Virus record (IMG/VR): IMGVR_UViG_3300046543_000386
Coordinates: 1-64,000 of that record
Length of the DNA stretch: 64,000 nt
Reading direction: 5' to 3' (one strand)
Origin: a virus
The notes beneath the pieces are model-generated. The model did no database searches. It saw only the letters and a list, made by a program, of their open reading frames with translations, and was not told the DNA's origin. A program made the position numbers and the translations under genes. This document shows, in pieces, positions 39,160-48,002 of this stretch; within the stretch, counting starts at the first letter, position 1; every line of letters begins with the position of its first letter.

Positions 39160-41162
39160 TAGAGCACCTCCACCGCTGTCACCCGCGCCACCCAATGGCA
39201 CGCGTTTGCCGTGACCGGTACCACCGAGAGGTTCAAGCCGCCATTGGCAGTGTCAGCCGTCAGGAACGGCCCGGCCTGTGCCGACCAGTTGGTGTCCAGC
39301 GCCACCACGGTCGTCGCAGGCGTCCCCACCACGGTCGTCGTCGCCGCACCCGCGCCACGCTTGATCGCCCCGTCAAGCCGCCACACCCCCATATCGCCGG
39401 TCGAGGTGTTCCGTCCAATCACGTCGATCCGCAGCGCCAGCGCGCTGTTGTCGATGAGGTTCAGGATATTCGTCACCGACGCGGCGGTGTTGTCCGCCGT
39501 GAGCCGTGCGGAGCTTGTCGATGCCGTGCTGGCGCGCAGCAATAAGCTGATCTGCTGCGCGTCGCCATTGAGCGAGAATGCGCCAGAAGAATGTGTCAAG
39601 CTGCCGTAACGCGCTCGCGCGTCACTGTTCCGCCCCATGACCGTGCTGTAGGCGCCATTGGCGCCATTGCTGGTGCCCCCTAGTGCCGCGCCATTTAGCC
39701 CGCTCGCGGTGTTGCTAGATCCGCCAATAATGGTGGAAAACTGCCCCGACGCGACCTGTGTCGCCGCCCCTCGGATAATCTGCAAATCGACCGACTGCGT
39801 GCCGCGCACATTGCCGCCTGTGGCCGTGCTATCCGGCAGCGGCCCAGTGATCAGCGCCCCGTTTCCTTTCGGCGTCAGGATCACGCTGATATGGCTATCG
39901 AACCCGCTCGCCTGGAACCCCACGGACGCCTGCGGGGCAACGGCGCCGGTCACCGCCACGTAATCGCTGCTGCCCGCAATCGGGGGCGCGTAGAGCGACA
40001 GATTGGTGCTCGGCCCGCCGCCCGGCCCGCCACCGGTCATCACCGCGTTCAATGCCAGTTGCGTCGAAGACGCCCAGCCATTGGTGGCGCTGAAATACGG
40101 CACCCCGCCCGACGTGCCCGTCACCTGCAAGGTGGGCGTCGTGGTCGGAGTGGCTACCGACACAATGCCGCCGACGAAGCTGACATTGGTGACGCTGCCC
40201 ATGCCCACGGTGGCGATGGTGTTGTTGGGCCACGTGCCGGTGATGGAAATGCCCGCGCCCTGCGTCATGCCGGGCGTGGCGGTGCCGGTGCCCCCGCTGG
40301 CGGTGGCCACGATGCCGCCCAGGGTCATCGTGCCCCCGGCGCCCGAAACCGGGCTTCCCGCCACCGTCAGCCCCGTGGTGCCCCCTGACAGGCCGACGTT
40401 CAGCAGCGTGCCAGTGCCCGTAGCCGCCGCCCAGGTGACGCTGGTGCCCGTCGATTGCAGCACCCGGCCGCTGGGGCCGATAGGCACCACCGTGGCGGCA
40501 TTTACCCCGGAGCCAACAATCATGTCACCCGCAGCGGTGATCGGGGACAGCGCGTTGAACGCGGCGGCCTTGGTGGTCTGCCCGGTGCCGCCGCTGGCGA
40601 TGGCCAGCGTGCCACCCATGGTGATGACGCCCGTCGTGGTGACCGGGCCGCCCGTCGTGGTCAGACCCGTGGTACCGCCCGACACATCGACGCTGTTTGT
40701 CGTGCCGTGCGGGTAGCTGGAGACGAACGCCGTGGTCGCTAGCCGGGTCGAACTGTCCCCTGGCGGCGGGGTCGGCGCGGTCGGCAGGTTCTGGAAATTG
40801 GGCGAATCGATGGGCGCCGCCCCCAGCATCGTCATCACGTCCGACCGGATCAGATCCTGCGGCGGCAAGGTCAGGACGCTGTTGTTGCCCTTGAGCGTCA
40901 TGCCCGTCATGGGCGCCAGCAGGGAGTTATCCACCCCGCCGGTCGCGATGGTGATGGTGCCGGTGTTGGTGATCGGGTTTGGCGATGACGCCAGTGGTGG
41001 CGCCAGCGCGATGCTGGTGAGCGTGCCCGCGTAAGGCAGCGCCAGATTGCCAAGCTGCTGCGCACTCACGCGCATGCTGGTGCCGCTCTGCACCAGTTCC
41101 AGTTGCTCGGAACCGGTAAGGGCGATGGCTACCGGCAGCAGGGGAATAGTGACATCGGCCAC
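39159..41162 (-). CDS. tail fibre with YadA-head-like repeats
   Basis: A 667-residue protein. The N-terminal 40 residues (LLPVAIALTGSEQLELVQSG) are a common virion-attachment segment. The middle is Gly/Thr-rich beta repeat. Residues about 465-530 contain SGQFSTIIGGSSNTASG, ALGGTSNGANGAYSTVMGRNS: left-handed parallel beta-roll repeats as in trimeric autotransporter (YadA) heads. The C-terminus is a beta domain ending ACHWVARVTAVEVL. Likely part of the fibre network with the 34843 and 41943 proteins. Confidence 0.75.
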   Translation of the reverse strand: MADVTIPLLPVAIALTGSEQLELVQSGTSMRVSAQQLGNLALPYAGTLTSIALAPPLASSPNPITNTGTITIATGGVDNSLLAPMTGMTLKGNNSVLTLPPQDLIRSDVMTMLGAAPIDSPNFQNLPTAPTPPPGDSSTRLATTAFVSSYPHGTTNSVDVSGGTTGLTTTGGPVTTTGVITMGGTLAIASGGTGQTTKAAAFNALSPITAAGDMIVGSGVNAATVVPIGPSGRVLQSTGTSVTWAAATGTGTLLNVGLSGGTTGLTVAGSPVSGAGGTMTLGGIVATASGGTGTATPGMTQGAGISITGTWPNNTIATVGMGSVTNVSFVGGIVSVATPTTTPTLQVTGTSGGVPYFSATNGWASSTQLALNAVMTGGGPGGGPSTNLSLYAPPIAGSSDYVAVTGAVAPQASVGFQASGFDSHISVILTPKGNGALITGPLPDSTATGGNVRGTQSVDLQIIRGAATQVASGQFSTIIGGSSNTASGLNGAALGGTSNGANGAYSTVMGRNSDARARYGSLTHSSGAFSLNGDAQQISLLLRASTASTSSARLTADNTAASVTNILNLIDNSALALRIDVIGRNTSTGDMGVWRLDGAIKRGAGAATTTVVGTPATTVVALDTNWSAQAGPFLTADTANGGLNLSVVPVTANACHWVARVTAVEVL

Positions 41163-41180
41163 CGCGTGGTGCTCCCTTTC

Positions 41181-41933
41181 CTACCGCACACGCCGTGCGC
41201 TGATATAACCCTTCACCGTCGCATTGGCCGACCCCACCGCCGCCACCAGATACAACGTGACCGCAGCGGTGGAATTGCTGCGGCATTGGCCGGTGATCAG
41301 CACCTGCCGCTGCCCGGCGGCAAGCGGCGAGAAGATCAGGTTCATCACCCCCGTGCCGATGATCAGGTCGTTCTGCGTCGGCAAGGCATCAGGGGTGACG
41401 GAAAGGCTCGATGCCAACTGGTTTGGCATCACCGGCACCACCAGGGGGTCAGCGCCTATGGCGGCGATGGTGAAATCGCACGCGCCCCAGATCTCCCAGC
41501 ACCCCACCGGCAAAACTATCGAACAAACCGTTTTTGGGATGTTCGCGGTCGGCACGACGCCAGCAATGTTATTGACGGAATGATATTCGCCAACGGCACC
41601 CGGCTTGGCGTCGCTGCCGTCCGTGATCCCTGGGCCACTCTCCAGAACCCCGACCCTGGTGATAAGATCGTGGACGCTCTGCTCGATCATGAAGCCATCC
41701 CAGGACAGATCCAGCAGCGCCCCGGCCGCCCATGGGTTCGCCCCGGTGTTTTGCACGATGACTTTATGAAAGGAGAAATCAATGCTGTATTTGGCTTCAG
41801 TCTGAATAAACCCGCCGATCTTCAGAATCTTCGTCTCAGGTACAACGTCTCCCGGCCGCAGCATCGGCACAATAATATCCACGGACCCCTCTGTCGGAAC
41901 GGCCTGAGCCAAAATCGTTTGAAATGACGGCAT
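41181..41933 (-). CDS. fibre-associated virion protein
   Basis: A 250-residue beta-rich protein. The C-terminal domain (about 140-250) has PVGCWEIWGACDFTI, RQVLITGQCRSNST, LVAAVGSANATVKGYISARRVR, a layout seen at the tips of many phage fibres. Likely trimeric structural component. Confidence 0.65.
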   Translation of the reverse strand: MPSFQTILAQAVPTEGSVDIIVPMLRPGDVVPETKILKIGGFIQTEAKYSIDFSFHKVIVQNTGANPWAAGALLDLSWDGFMIEQSVHDLITRVGVLESGPGITDGSDAKPGAVGEYHSVNNIAGVVPTANIPKTVCSIVLPVGCWEIWGACDFTIAAIGADPLVVPVMPNQLASSLSVTPDALPTQNDLIIGTGVMNLIFSPLAAGQRQVLITGQCRSNSTAAVTLYLVAAVGSANATVKGYISARRVR

Positions 41934-41942
41934 ATAAGGGTC

Positions 41943-42971
41943 CTACGCGGTTGTGCTGTCGGTGATCAGGCCGAACGTCACCAGTGCTGCGAGCAGCGAA
42001 GCCAGCGCCGCATTGCCGCCGCGCGATCCGGACACCGCGATCTTGGCGCTCGCCGTCGCCCCGTTAAACCCGACCTTGCCGCCGACAGTCAGCGTACTTG
42101 CAGCGCCAGCCACAACGGCATTGCCGTTCATCGTCAGCAGCCCCACCGTGTTGGTGGTGCCGTTTACGGTCAAGGCCCCCAGGGTGGTGGTGCCCAGGGT
42201 GGTGGTGCCCGTGAACCCTGCGTTGCCCGTCACGGACAGTGGCCCCGCCACGTTCAGGGTTCCGCCCGAAGTGATGGTGGTCACGCCCGACAGCGTCACC
42301 GGCCCGGCGGCGGTCAAGGTGCCGCCCGCAGATACCGCCAGGGTGCTGCCTGAGGGATGGGTGGTAGTGCCAAACAGCGTCACCGCTCCCGTGGCACTTA
42401 CCGATCCCGTCGTGGCCACGGGACCCGCGAAGGTCGATACCGTCGTGGACGACGTGTTGAGCGTGCCGGTGAAGGTCGATGGCCCAGAGAGGGTGGTGAC
42501 GCCCGTGATCGACGTCGATCCGGTCGAGGTGACGGGACCCGACAACACCGTCGTGCCCGAATTGGTGATGGTGTTGGAGGCGTTCATCACCCCCGTCACC
42601 GTGGTATTGCCCGACAGCGTCAGCGCCCCGGTGAAATTGGTCGCGCCCGACACGATGCCGCCGGTCAATGGCAGGAACGGCCCGCCCAGCACGGTGACCG
42701 TCTGCGGGATGGTCAGATCCTGCGGCTGGCCGGTGGCGGCGCTGAGGTTGCCCTTCAGCGTCAGCCCCGGCATCGGCGCGAGATAGGTGTTGTCGATGCT
42801 GGCGGGCGCCAGACTGATGATACCGCCGCTATAGATCGGGTTGGGGTCGCCAACCAGCGGCGGCATCAGAACAATCTGAATGCCCAGGCTGTAGGTTCCG
42901 ATCCCCGTTTTGGGCACTTGCTGCATGCCGCGCGGCAATCCAACCGATGTGGTGGTGACCTCTGAACTCAT
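41943..42971 (-). CDS. repetitive tail fibre
   Basis: A 342-residue protein. Residues 95-300 are a regular repeat of about 12-14 residues, (T)xTG-x-(V/T)T(L)(S/F)G-x-(T/S)T, e.g. STSITGVTTLSGPSTFTGT, forming a long beta-fibre. The N-terminus (SLGIQIVLMPPLVGDPNPIY) resembles the opening of the 41162 gene product, and the block PMPGLTLKGN is shared with its PMTGMTLKGN. Probably an assembly partner or diverged duplicate. Confidence 0.7.
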   Translation of the reverse strand: MSSEVTTTSVGLPRGMQQVPKTGIGTYSLGIQIVLMPPLVGDPNPIYSGGIISLAPASIDNTYLAPMPGLTLKGNLSAATGQPQDLTIPQTVTVLGGPFLPLTGGIVSGATNFTGALTLSGNTTVTGVMNASNTITNSGTTVLSGPVTSTGSTSITGVTTLSGPSTFTGTLNTSSTTVSTFAGPVATTGSVSATGAVTLFGTTTHPSGSTLAVSAGGTLTAAGPVTLSGVTTITSGGTLNVAGPLSVTGNAGFTGTTTLGTTTLGALTVNGTTNTVGLLTMNGNAVVAGAASTLTVGGKVGFNGATASAKIAVSGSRGGNAALASLLAALVTFGLITDSTTA

Positions 42972-43630
42972 AGCAGGGACCCCGCCGGTCGCGTGGTGTT
43001 GGTCATGTAGGTGAAGGCCGTCGCTGTCGTCACGAGGATGGAATAGAACCCGCAGGCTTCGTTGTCGGCCAGCCCCTCAAGCGAAACCTGATCGTTGTCG
43101 TTCAAGCCGTGCGGTTCATAACAGGTCACGGTGATGGTCGCGGTGCCAATCGACGTGATCGACAGCACCGGCAGCTTCCGGCCGCGCACCGTGACGCCCG
43201 GCGGCCCGCCGGGCATGATCGCCCACGGCTCCAAGCCATCGCTGGAAATGCGCCCGGCGGCCGGGTTAATCGGCACCCCGGCCGGGCCGGTGGGCTGGGT
43301 GATGCGAATCTGGCCGTCCAATGTCGCGCGGCGGCCCTTGTCCTCGGTGGCGCGAACGCCGCGCTCGGCCTCGTCCCACTGGTTCACGCGGGCATTCATG
43401 ATCGGCACCGGATCGGCGGGCAGGATGATGGTGCGAAGCTGGTTCTGCGGCACGTCCTCGCAGCGGCGGCACACCAGAATGCGCACATCCATCAGCGAGG
43501 CGCCGCGCCATTCGTGCTGGAATTTCAGCGTGTGATGGGTCCAAATGAAGCCGCAACGGTCACAAACGCCCGCCGCCTGGGGGTGCTTGGCCGAAATCCG
43601 CGCCCGTCCAAGACGACTTGCCCAGGCCAT
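42968..43630 (-). CDS. conserved podovirus protein with zinc-finger N-terminus
   Basis: A 220-residue protein. ARISAKHPQAAGVCDRCGF (about 10-28) and LVCRRCED (about 52-59) give a CxxC...CxxC zinc site; LRTIILPADPVP follows. The C-terminus (about 155-220) is a beta domain (TITVTCYEPHGLNDNDQVSL) like phage tail-hub modules. Families of this type sit between adaptor and fibre genes in many short-tailed phages; role unproven, probably virion. Confidence 0.7.
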   Translation of the reverse strand: MAWASRLGRARISAKHPQAAGVCDRCGFIWTHHTLKFQHEWRGASLMDVRILVCRRCEDVPQNQLRTIILPADPVPIMNARVNQWDEAERGVRATEDKGRRATLDGQIRITQPTGPAGVPINPAAGRISSDGLEPWAIMPGGPPGVTVRGRKLPVLSITSIGTATITVTCYEPHGLNDNDQVSLEGLADNEACGFYSILVTTATAFTYMTNTTRPAGSLL

Positions 43631-43639
43631 TGAACCCCC

Positions 43640-44320
43640 TCAGTTGCGGAAATACCCGGCAATCATAGGGGATATGTATTGCTGCGCGAGTTCCACATTG
43701 GTCGCGGCGGCCTTGTTGTAGGCTTCCGTCGCCAGGGGCGCCAGCAACTGCACCTTCTCGGGCGCCCAGATCACCGCCAATTGGCCCGCCAGCCCGGTGA
43801 CGAAGGCCGGATACCAGATCTGCGGGATTTGCGGCGACGCGCCGTCGGTCATGGTGGCGGTTTCGTTCTGCACCAGCCGGTAGAAGCTGAAGGTGCCCTC
43901 GATGCCATCGGGCACCGGCCACAGCGTCACCGTCGGCACAAGCTGCCGGTTGTGCCAGAACACCGTCGGCGCGCCCTGCTGCTCCTTGTTGGCATAGGCG
44001 GAATATTCGGAACGGCTGATCGGCAGCATCACCCGGTCGATGGCGTGCGCATCCGATCCGATGGTGTAGTAGGCATCGAGGATGGTGACGGTATCGGGGT
44101 CCACGTCGTAGGTGCTCTGCCCCTGCGTCAGCGGGATGGTGGCGAGATCCACCCGCCACAAATTCACCCCGTCATTGGCCCAGTGCAGCAGCATCAGGTT
44201 TGCCGCCATCCTGGCGCTCTCGAAATGCTCCTGCACGAGCGATGTCGGGCGCAGCCCGACAAGCTGGAACGCGTGCAGGATCAGGCTGCCAAATGATGCC
44301 TGGAACGAGGTGCCTGACAT
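43640..44320 (-). CDS. head-tail adaptor / head-completion protein, P22 gp4-like
   Basis: A 226-residue protein. LILHAFQLVGLRPTSL (about 11-26), ESARMAANLMLLHWANDGVNLW (about 34-55), YDVDPDTVTILDAYY (about 71-85) and PAFVTGLAGQLAVIWAP (about 171-190) are characteristic of the P22 gp4 adaptor family that binds the portal and starts the tail. A second adaptor-type protein lies at 26039. Confidence 0.78.
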   Translation of the reverse strand: MSGTSFQASFGSLILHAFQLVGLRPTSLVQEHFESARMAANLMLLHWANDGVNLWRVDLATIPLTQGQSTYDVDPDTVTILDAYYTIGSDAHAIDRVMLPISRSEYSAYANKEQQGAPTVFWHNRQLVPTVTLWPVPDGIEGTFSFYRLVQNETATMTDGASPQIPQIWYPAFVTGLAGQLAVIWAPEKVQLLAPLATEAYNKAAATNVELAQQYISPMIAGYFRN

Positions 44321-44329
44321 TTCACGTGG

Positions 44330-44632
44330 TTACACGCTGCGCCCGGTGGCGGGGGTGCCACTTTGCGCCGACGTGAACGGGTTGGCGTCGCACCCCCCGC
44401 CTTTGGCGCGCGGGGTTTTCCCGGCGTGGCGCATGGCGGCGGCACCCCGGATCGGGCCGACGCGCTTGGTGTCGGGGATGGCGCCGCCGGTCCTGCCGCC
44501 GTATTTGCGCCCGGCCCGGCCGCCGCTCTTCTTCTCGTCCGCCGCGTCCATCACCTTGCTTTCGGCCGTGTAGCGCATGTTCTTGCGCTCCACGTCCTGC
44601 TTGGCCTCATCGACGCCTTTTGTCGGGGGCAT
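44330..44632 (-). CDS. small basic virion protein with GGR motifs
   Basis: A 100-residue protein beginning MPPTKGVDEAKQDVERKN. Motifs KKSGGRAGRKYGGRTGG and AKGGG resemble the Gly-Gly-Arg boxes in the giant protein and the 49510 protein. The end has NPFTSAQSG. Minor virion component or capsid-interacting peptide; role inferred from place between structural genes. Confidence 0.6.
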   Translation of the reverse strand: MPPTKGVDEAKQDVERKNMRYTAESKVMDAADEKKSGGRAGRKYGGRTGGAIPDTKRVGPIRGAAAMRHAGKTPRAKGGGCDANPFTSAQSGTPATGRSV

Positions 44633-44646
44633 GGCAGGGTTCCTTT

Positions 44647-45561
44647 TCAGGCTTGGGGGACGCCGAACAGGCCGGAACCCGGCAGCAGCGCGTTGGTCAC
44701 CAGCGGGCTTTGCCAGAGGATCAGCCGCTTGACGCCATCCGACGTTGCCAGCGGCCATGTGCCGCGCACATCGCCAGAGATGCCGGTGGCCGGGTTGGTG
44801 ATATCCCCGGCGAAATAGCCGGTGGTCGAGGTGATCTGCGTCCCGGCCCAGGCGATGGCGATGTCGGCGGGCATGGTGGTGCCGTAGAAGGTGCTGGAAT
44901 AGAGCGGGAAGCCGACCACGTCGCCGGTGCCCACGTTGACGGTGGCGCCGAAGACGGTGCCTGACACCGGGGTGACAGAGGCGATGTATTTGAACGCTTT
45001 CTTGCCGCTGACCGTGGTGGCGCCTGACGCCTGGAACAGTTCCGACATCGGGTAGCCGTAGAGGTCGAAGCCCTGCACCCGGTAGATATAGTTGTCGCCC
45101 GCCGCCGTGGTGAGCCGCACGTTGCGCGCGATGGATTTCACCGGGTCCCAAAGCTGCACCGTGCCCGACGTGCCGTAGGAGATGCGGCCCGCCACGCCAT
45201 CGATGGCCAGCACCGGCCTGACGGCGCGGCCGTTGGCGGCGTTGGTGACGGTGACGTTGCCGGTGACCCCGGCGCCTGCGGTCAGCGTGATCGGCGTGCC
45301 AACTATCATGCCGGTAGCGGCGATGACGATGTTGTTGGTGGCCATGACCGCAGGCACGGCGTTGAGCGTCATGATGTTGTTGACGCCCGCGAAGCCGACG
45401 GTGGCCTGTCCGGCCCCCTGGCCCGGCATGTAGCCGTAGGCGGGGCGGGTATCGGCAATGCCGACGCCGCCCGCGAACAGCGATGGCGCCACGTCAGGGT
45501 TCGACCCCGTGGGGTCCTGCCCGAAGACGATCATCGGGCCTGATAGGGCAGTGATGGCCAT
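44647..45561 (-). CDS. virion structural protein
   Basis: A 304-residue beta-rich protein (MAITALSGPMIVFGQDP). Contains VTGNVTVTNAANGRAVRPVLAI, RVQGFDLYGYPMSELFQAS, TGYFAGDITNPATGISGDVRG. It sits directly after the major capsid gene in transcription order and is followed by the adaptor, so it is probably a head decoration or head-tail component. Confidence 0.65.
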   Translation of the reverse strand: MAITALSGPMIVFGQDPTGSNPDVAPSLFAGGVGIADTRPAYGYMPGQGAGQATVGFAGVNNIMTLNAVPAVMATNNIVIAATGMIVGTPITLTAGAGVTGNVTVTNAANGRAVRPVLAIDGVAGRISYGTSGTVQLWDPVKSIARNVRLTTAAGDNYIYRVQGFDLYGYPMSELFQASGATTVSGKKAFKYIASVTPVSGTVFGATVNVGTGDVVGFPLYSSTFYGTTMPADIAIAWAGTQITSTTGYFAGDITNPATGISGDVRGTWPLATSDGVKRLILWQSPLVTNALLPGSGLFGVPQA

Positions 45562-45574
45562 GGTTCAGACCCTC

Positions 45575-46489
45575 TTAGGACGTGGGGAAGTTTCCGTAGA
45601 TCGAGCGCCAATTGTAGTAGCTGAAGCTGTAGCGCTCATAGCCCTTAACTAGGAGGTTATCTGTAACGAAATCGACCTGCATATCTGTTTCGAACTTGAC
45701 ACGTTCCATATACGAAAGGCCATCGATATTCGTCAAAAGGAACCATGCGAACTGCGAGGTCAGGAAATCGTTGACCATGTAACCTTCCGGAAGGCCACCG
45801 GCCGTGGACATAATCGCATTTATGTCGTTGTCTGCCGTGCCGGGTCGCAATTCGGTCTGCGTCAGGCGAATTGCCACCGCTTCAAGCTGCGGAGGGACCA
45901 CCAGCTTGCGGGCGCGGGCAAATACCTTCAGGCCCGCCTGATCGCGGAAATTGGTGCGCACCTCGACCATCGAGGTGAGCAGCGAGGCTTCGTTGAGGTC
46001 GCTCTGCACTGAGGGCGTGTTGCCCACCGTATTGCCATCGATGGGATGCAGCAGGCTGCATAGCGCCACACCGTCGCCGCCGACCGATGAGTTGTAGGTC
46101 TGCGCCGAGTTCAGCACGTTCGCCCCATAGATCTCCTTGGTCTGCTGGAAGCTTTCGATCATCCCAAGGTTCGATGGGTGGAACTGCGTCTTGTAGAGGT
46201 TGTCGTCCACCGCCTTGCGGGTGATCGCATAGCCCAGGCCGATCTCGGTGTGCTCTTGGTTATAGACGTAGCGCTCACCAGCACCATTGTCGAACTGGGT
46301 CTGACCACCCTCGGTCTTCAATTGCGCGAGGCCCAGGAAACGCAACTCGGCAGTACGTTCCAGCGCCATTTTCGAATCGTGCTTGGTGAAGATCTTGTCG
46401 TATTGCGAGGGGATCATCTCATACTTACCCTCGATGCCCCGCAAGCCCGGCAGCAGAAGGTCCTTGATCGCAGAAAGATTGACGGCCAT
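45575..46489 (-). CDS. major capsid protein
   Basis: A 304-residue protein. Its identity is inferred from length, composition and position (scaffold, decoration, capsid order). Diagnostic stretches include QYDKIFTKHDSKMALERTAE (about 29-48), TKEIYGANVLNSAQTYNSS, LVVPPQLEAVAIRLTQTE, and the C-terminal WFLLTNIDGLSYMERVKFE followed by YNWRSIYGN, which match the capsid proteins of HK97-fold podoviruses. It has no extended delta domain, in line with a separate scaffold. Confidence 0.8.
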   Translation of the reverse strand: MAVNLSAIKDLLLPGLRGIEGKYEMIPSQYDKIFTKHDSKMALERTAELRFLGLAQLKTEGGQTQFDNGAGERYVYNQEHTEIGLGYAITRKAVDDNLYKTQFHPSNLGMIESFQQTKEIYGANVLNSAQTYNSSVGGDGVALCSLLHPIDGNTVGNTPSVQSDLNEASLLTSMVEVRTNFRDQAGLKVFARARKLVVPPQLEAVAIRLTQTELRPGTADNDINAIMSTAGGLPEGYMVNDFLTSQFAWFLLTNIDGLSYMERVKFETDMQVDFVTDNLLVKGYERYSFSYYNWRSIYGNFPTS

Positions 46490-46511
46490 TTGCCTAGCTC
46501 CTTATGCGGGA

Positions 46512-47216
46512 TCAGATGCCCGTCACGCCCTGTTTGGTGATCGTGTTGTTCGTGGTGACGATGATCCGGTTATACGGAGAGGTGGCGTCGTAGCCGTTCA
46601 CCGATGTCCAGAGATTCGGACCCTCCACGCTGTTATTGGCGATGGCCACGATGCGCAGCGGCAGCCCCGGCGTGACCGCGATGGTGTTCTGATCCGCGAA
46701 CGCCGTCGAAATGCCGCTGTAGATGTTGCCGTTGTTATTGCCCAGCGTGTTGGTATTGCCGCCCGACCCGGTCAGATAGCCGATGCCGACATTCATCCCC
46801 ACGCTCACCTGCGCCACCGGGGTGGTGGTGGTGCCCAGCCCGTTCACCGTCTGCACCTGATACTGCGCCAGCGGGTCGGTGACCACGTAAGCGACCACGC
46901 CGCTATTCTGGTTCACGTCGCCCGTGCCGGGGAAATAGTTCGACCACACCGTGCGCTTCTGCGACACCGAGAGGAATTTGCAGCCCGCGAACATGCCGAC
47001 GAAATTGCCCGATCCGGCGGCGGGCGCGCCTGCGGTGCCCTGGGTGCCAAGCTGGCAGATATAGCCGGTCGCAAGCTGCGCCACCGGATCGCCCGCGAAG
47101 ATCTGCGCATTGGTGCCAGTGGCCGGGTTGATCGCCAGTTGCACCTGCTCAAAGGTCGGAGACGCGCCGGTCCCCGTCACCTGGGCGAACCCGAAAGGTG
47201 CGTTGATATTCGGCAT
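46512..47216 (-). CDS. capsid-associated decoration protein
   Basis: A 234-residue beta-rich protein starting MPNINAPFGFAQVTGTG, the opening of a well-spread family of phage coat/decoration proteins. GDPVAQLATGYICQLG, VGMFAGCKFLSVSQKRTVWSN and SVEGPNLWTSVNGYDATSPYN are visible. GAGGAG precedes the ATG. Next to the major capsid gene. Confidence 0.72.
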   Translation of the reverse strand: MPNINAPFGFAQVTGTGASPTFEQVQLAINPATGTNAQIFAGDPVAQLATGYICQLGTQGTAGAPAAGSGNFVGMFAGCKFLSVSQKRTVWSNYFPGTGDVNQNSGVVAYVVTDPLAQYQVQTVNGLGTTTTPVAQVSVGMNVGIGYLTGSGGNTNTLGNNNGNIYSGISTAFADQNTIAVTPGLPLRIVAIANNSVEGPNLWTSVNGYDATSPYNRIIVTTNNTITKQGVTGI

Positions 47217-47358
47217 GGAATGCCACTCCTCGAAAGAGGAAGCCGCACATCACACACCGGGGTGACGCTTGAGCCGGGAAGGGTGAAACCGCCAACCGGA
47301 GGCGGCCTTGAACCGGAAGCCTAAGGCGCTACCACGAAAGCCACAGTTTTGTAAACGT

Positions 47359-47994
47359 TCACTCGCTATTTGGCGGGATCTGTACCGGCGAATAGGTCTT
47401 CCGAATATTGGGACGCACCCTGGAATCGCCGCCGCGATCAAAGGTGCCGGGCGGCGTGGCGCCGAGTTGCTCCTCTTTCGCGCGCACCTGATTGCGCGCT
47501 TTCTGCTGATCCCGCCTGCGCACTTCCTCGGTGATCTCCATCGGCCGTTCCATCAGGATCATGCCCTTGCGGGTGATGGTCTGGTGCGCGCCCGCCATCG
47601 GCATCTGCTCGGGGTGCCTGCTGGCAGGTACCGCCTCCCACCCGCCGCGCGCCAGGGCGACCTGATAGGCCGGGTCCTCCTTGCCAAACAGCGTGTGCCG
47701 CTTCCACTCATAGCTCCAGCCATCGGGGATGATCTCGGCGGGCAGGTAAAACTCGTTGACGGTTTCCTGCTCGACGCCGCCATGGCCGCGCAACTCGGCG
47801 GCGCGCTTGGCCGCCCGCTCGCGTGGACTCTCCTCGCGCACAGGCTTCCGCAAGGGCGGGCGGCTCGCGATATCCCCCTGCGAATGCGCGGCATCGTCAG
47901 GCGCTGTTTCACGTGAAACAGCGCCCGCGTCGGTCGCATCCAGACGAAGGGAGTTCTCCGGACGCGGGAGCACGCGACGGATAGGGTCGGGCAT
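47359..47994 (-). CDS. conserved late protein near scaffold
   Basis: A 211-residue charged protein (PDPIRRVLPRPENS). The central block NEFYLPAEIIPDGWSYEWKR, TLFGKEDPAYQVALARGGWE, RKGMILMERPMEITEE is strongly conserved in my memory among podoviruses, function unknown. ATG 47994 has GAGGAAG just upstream; a TTG at 48006 is the alternative. Confidence 0.65.
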   Translation of the reverse strand: MPDPIRRVLPRPENSLRLDATDAGAVSRETAPDDAAHSQGDIASRPPLRKPVREESPRERAAKRAAELRGHGGVEQETVNEFYLPAEIIPDGWSYEWKRHTLFGKEDPAYQVALARGGWEAVPASRHPEQMPMAGAHQTITRKGMILMERPMEITEEVRRRDQQKARNQVRAKEEQLGATPPGTFDRGGDSRVRPNIRKTYSPVQIPPNSE

Positions 47995-48002
47995 CTTCTT
48001 CC

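Noticed and set aside
43640-44320. The gp4-like adaptor as a simple duplicate of the 26039 protein
   Set aside because: Apart from general layout the two share no clear sequence blocks. They look like different adaptor families.
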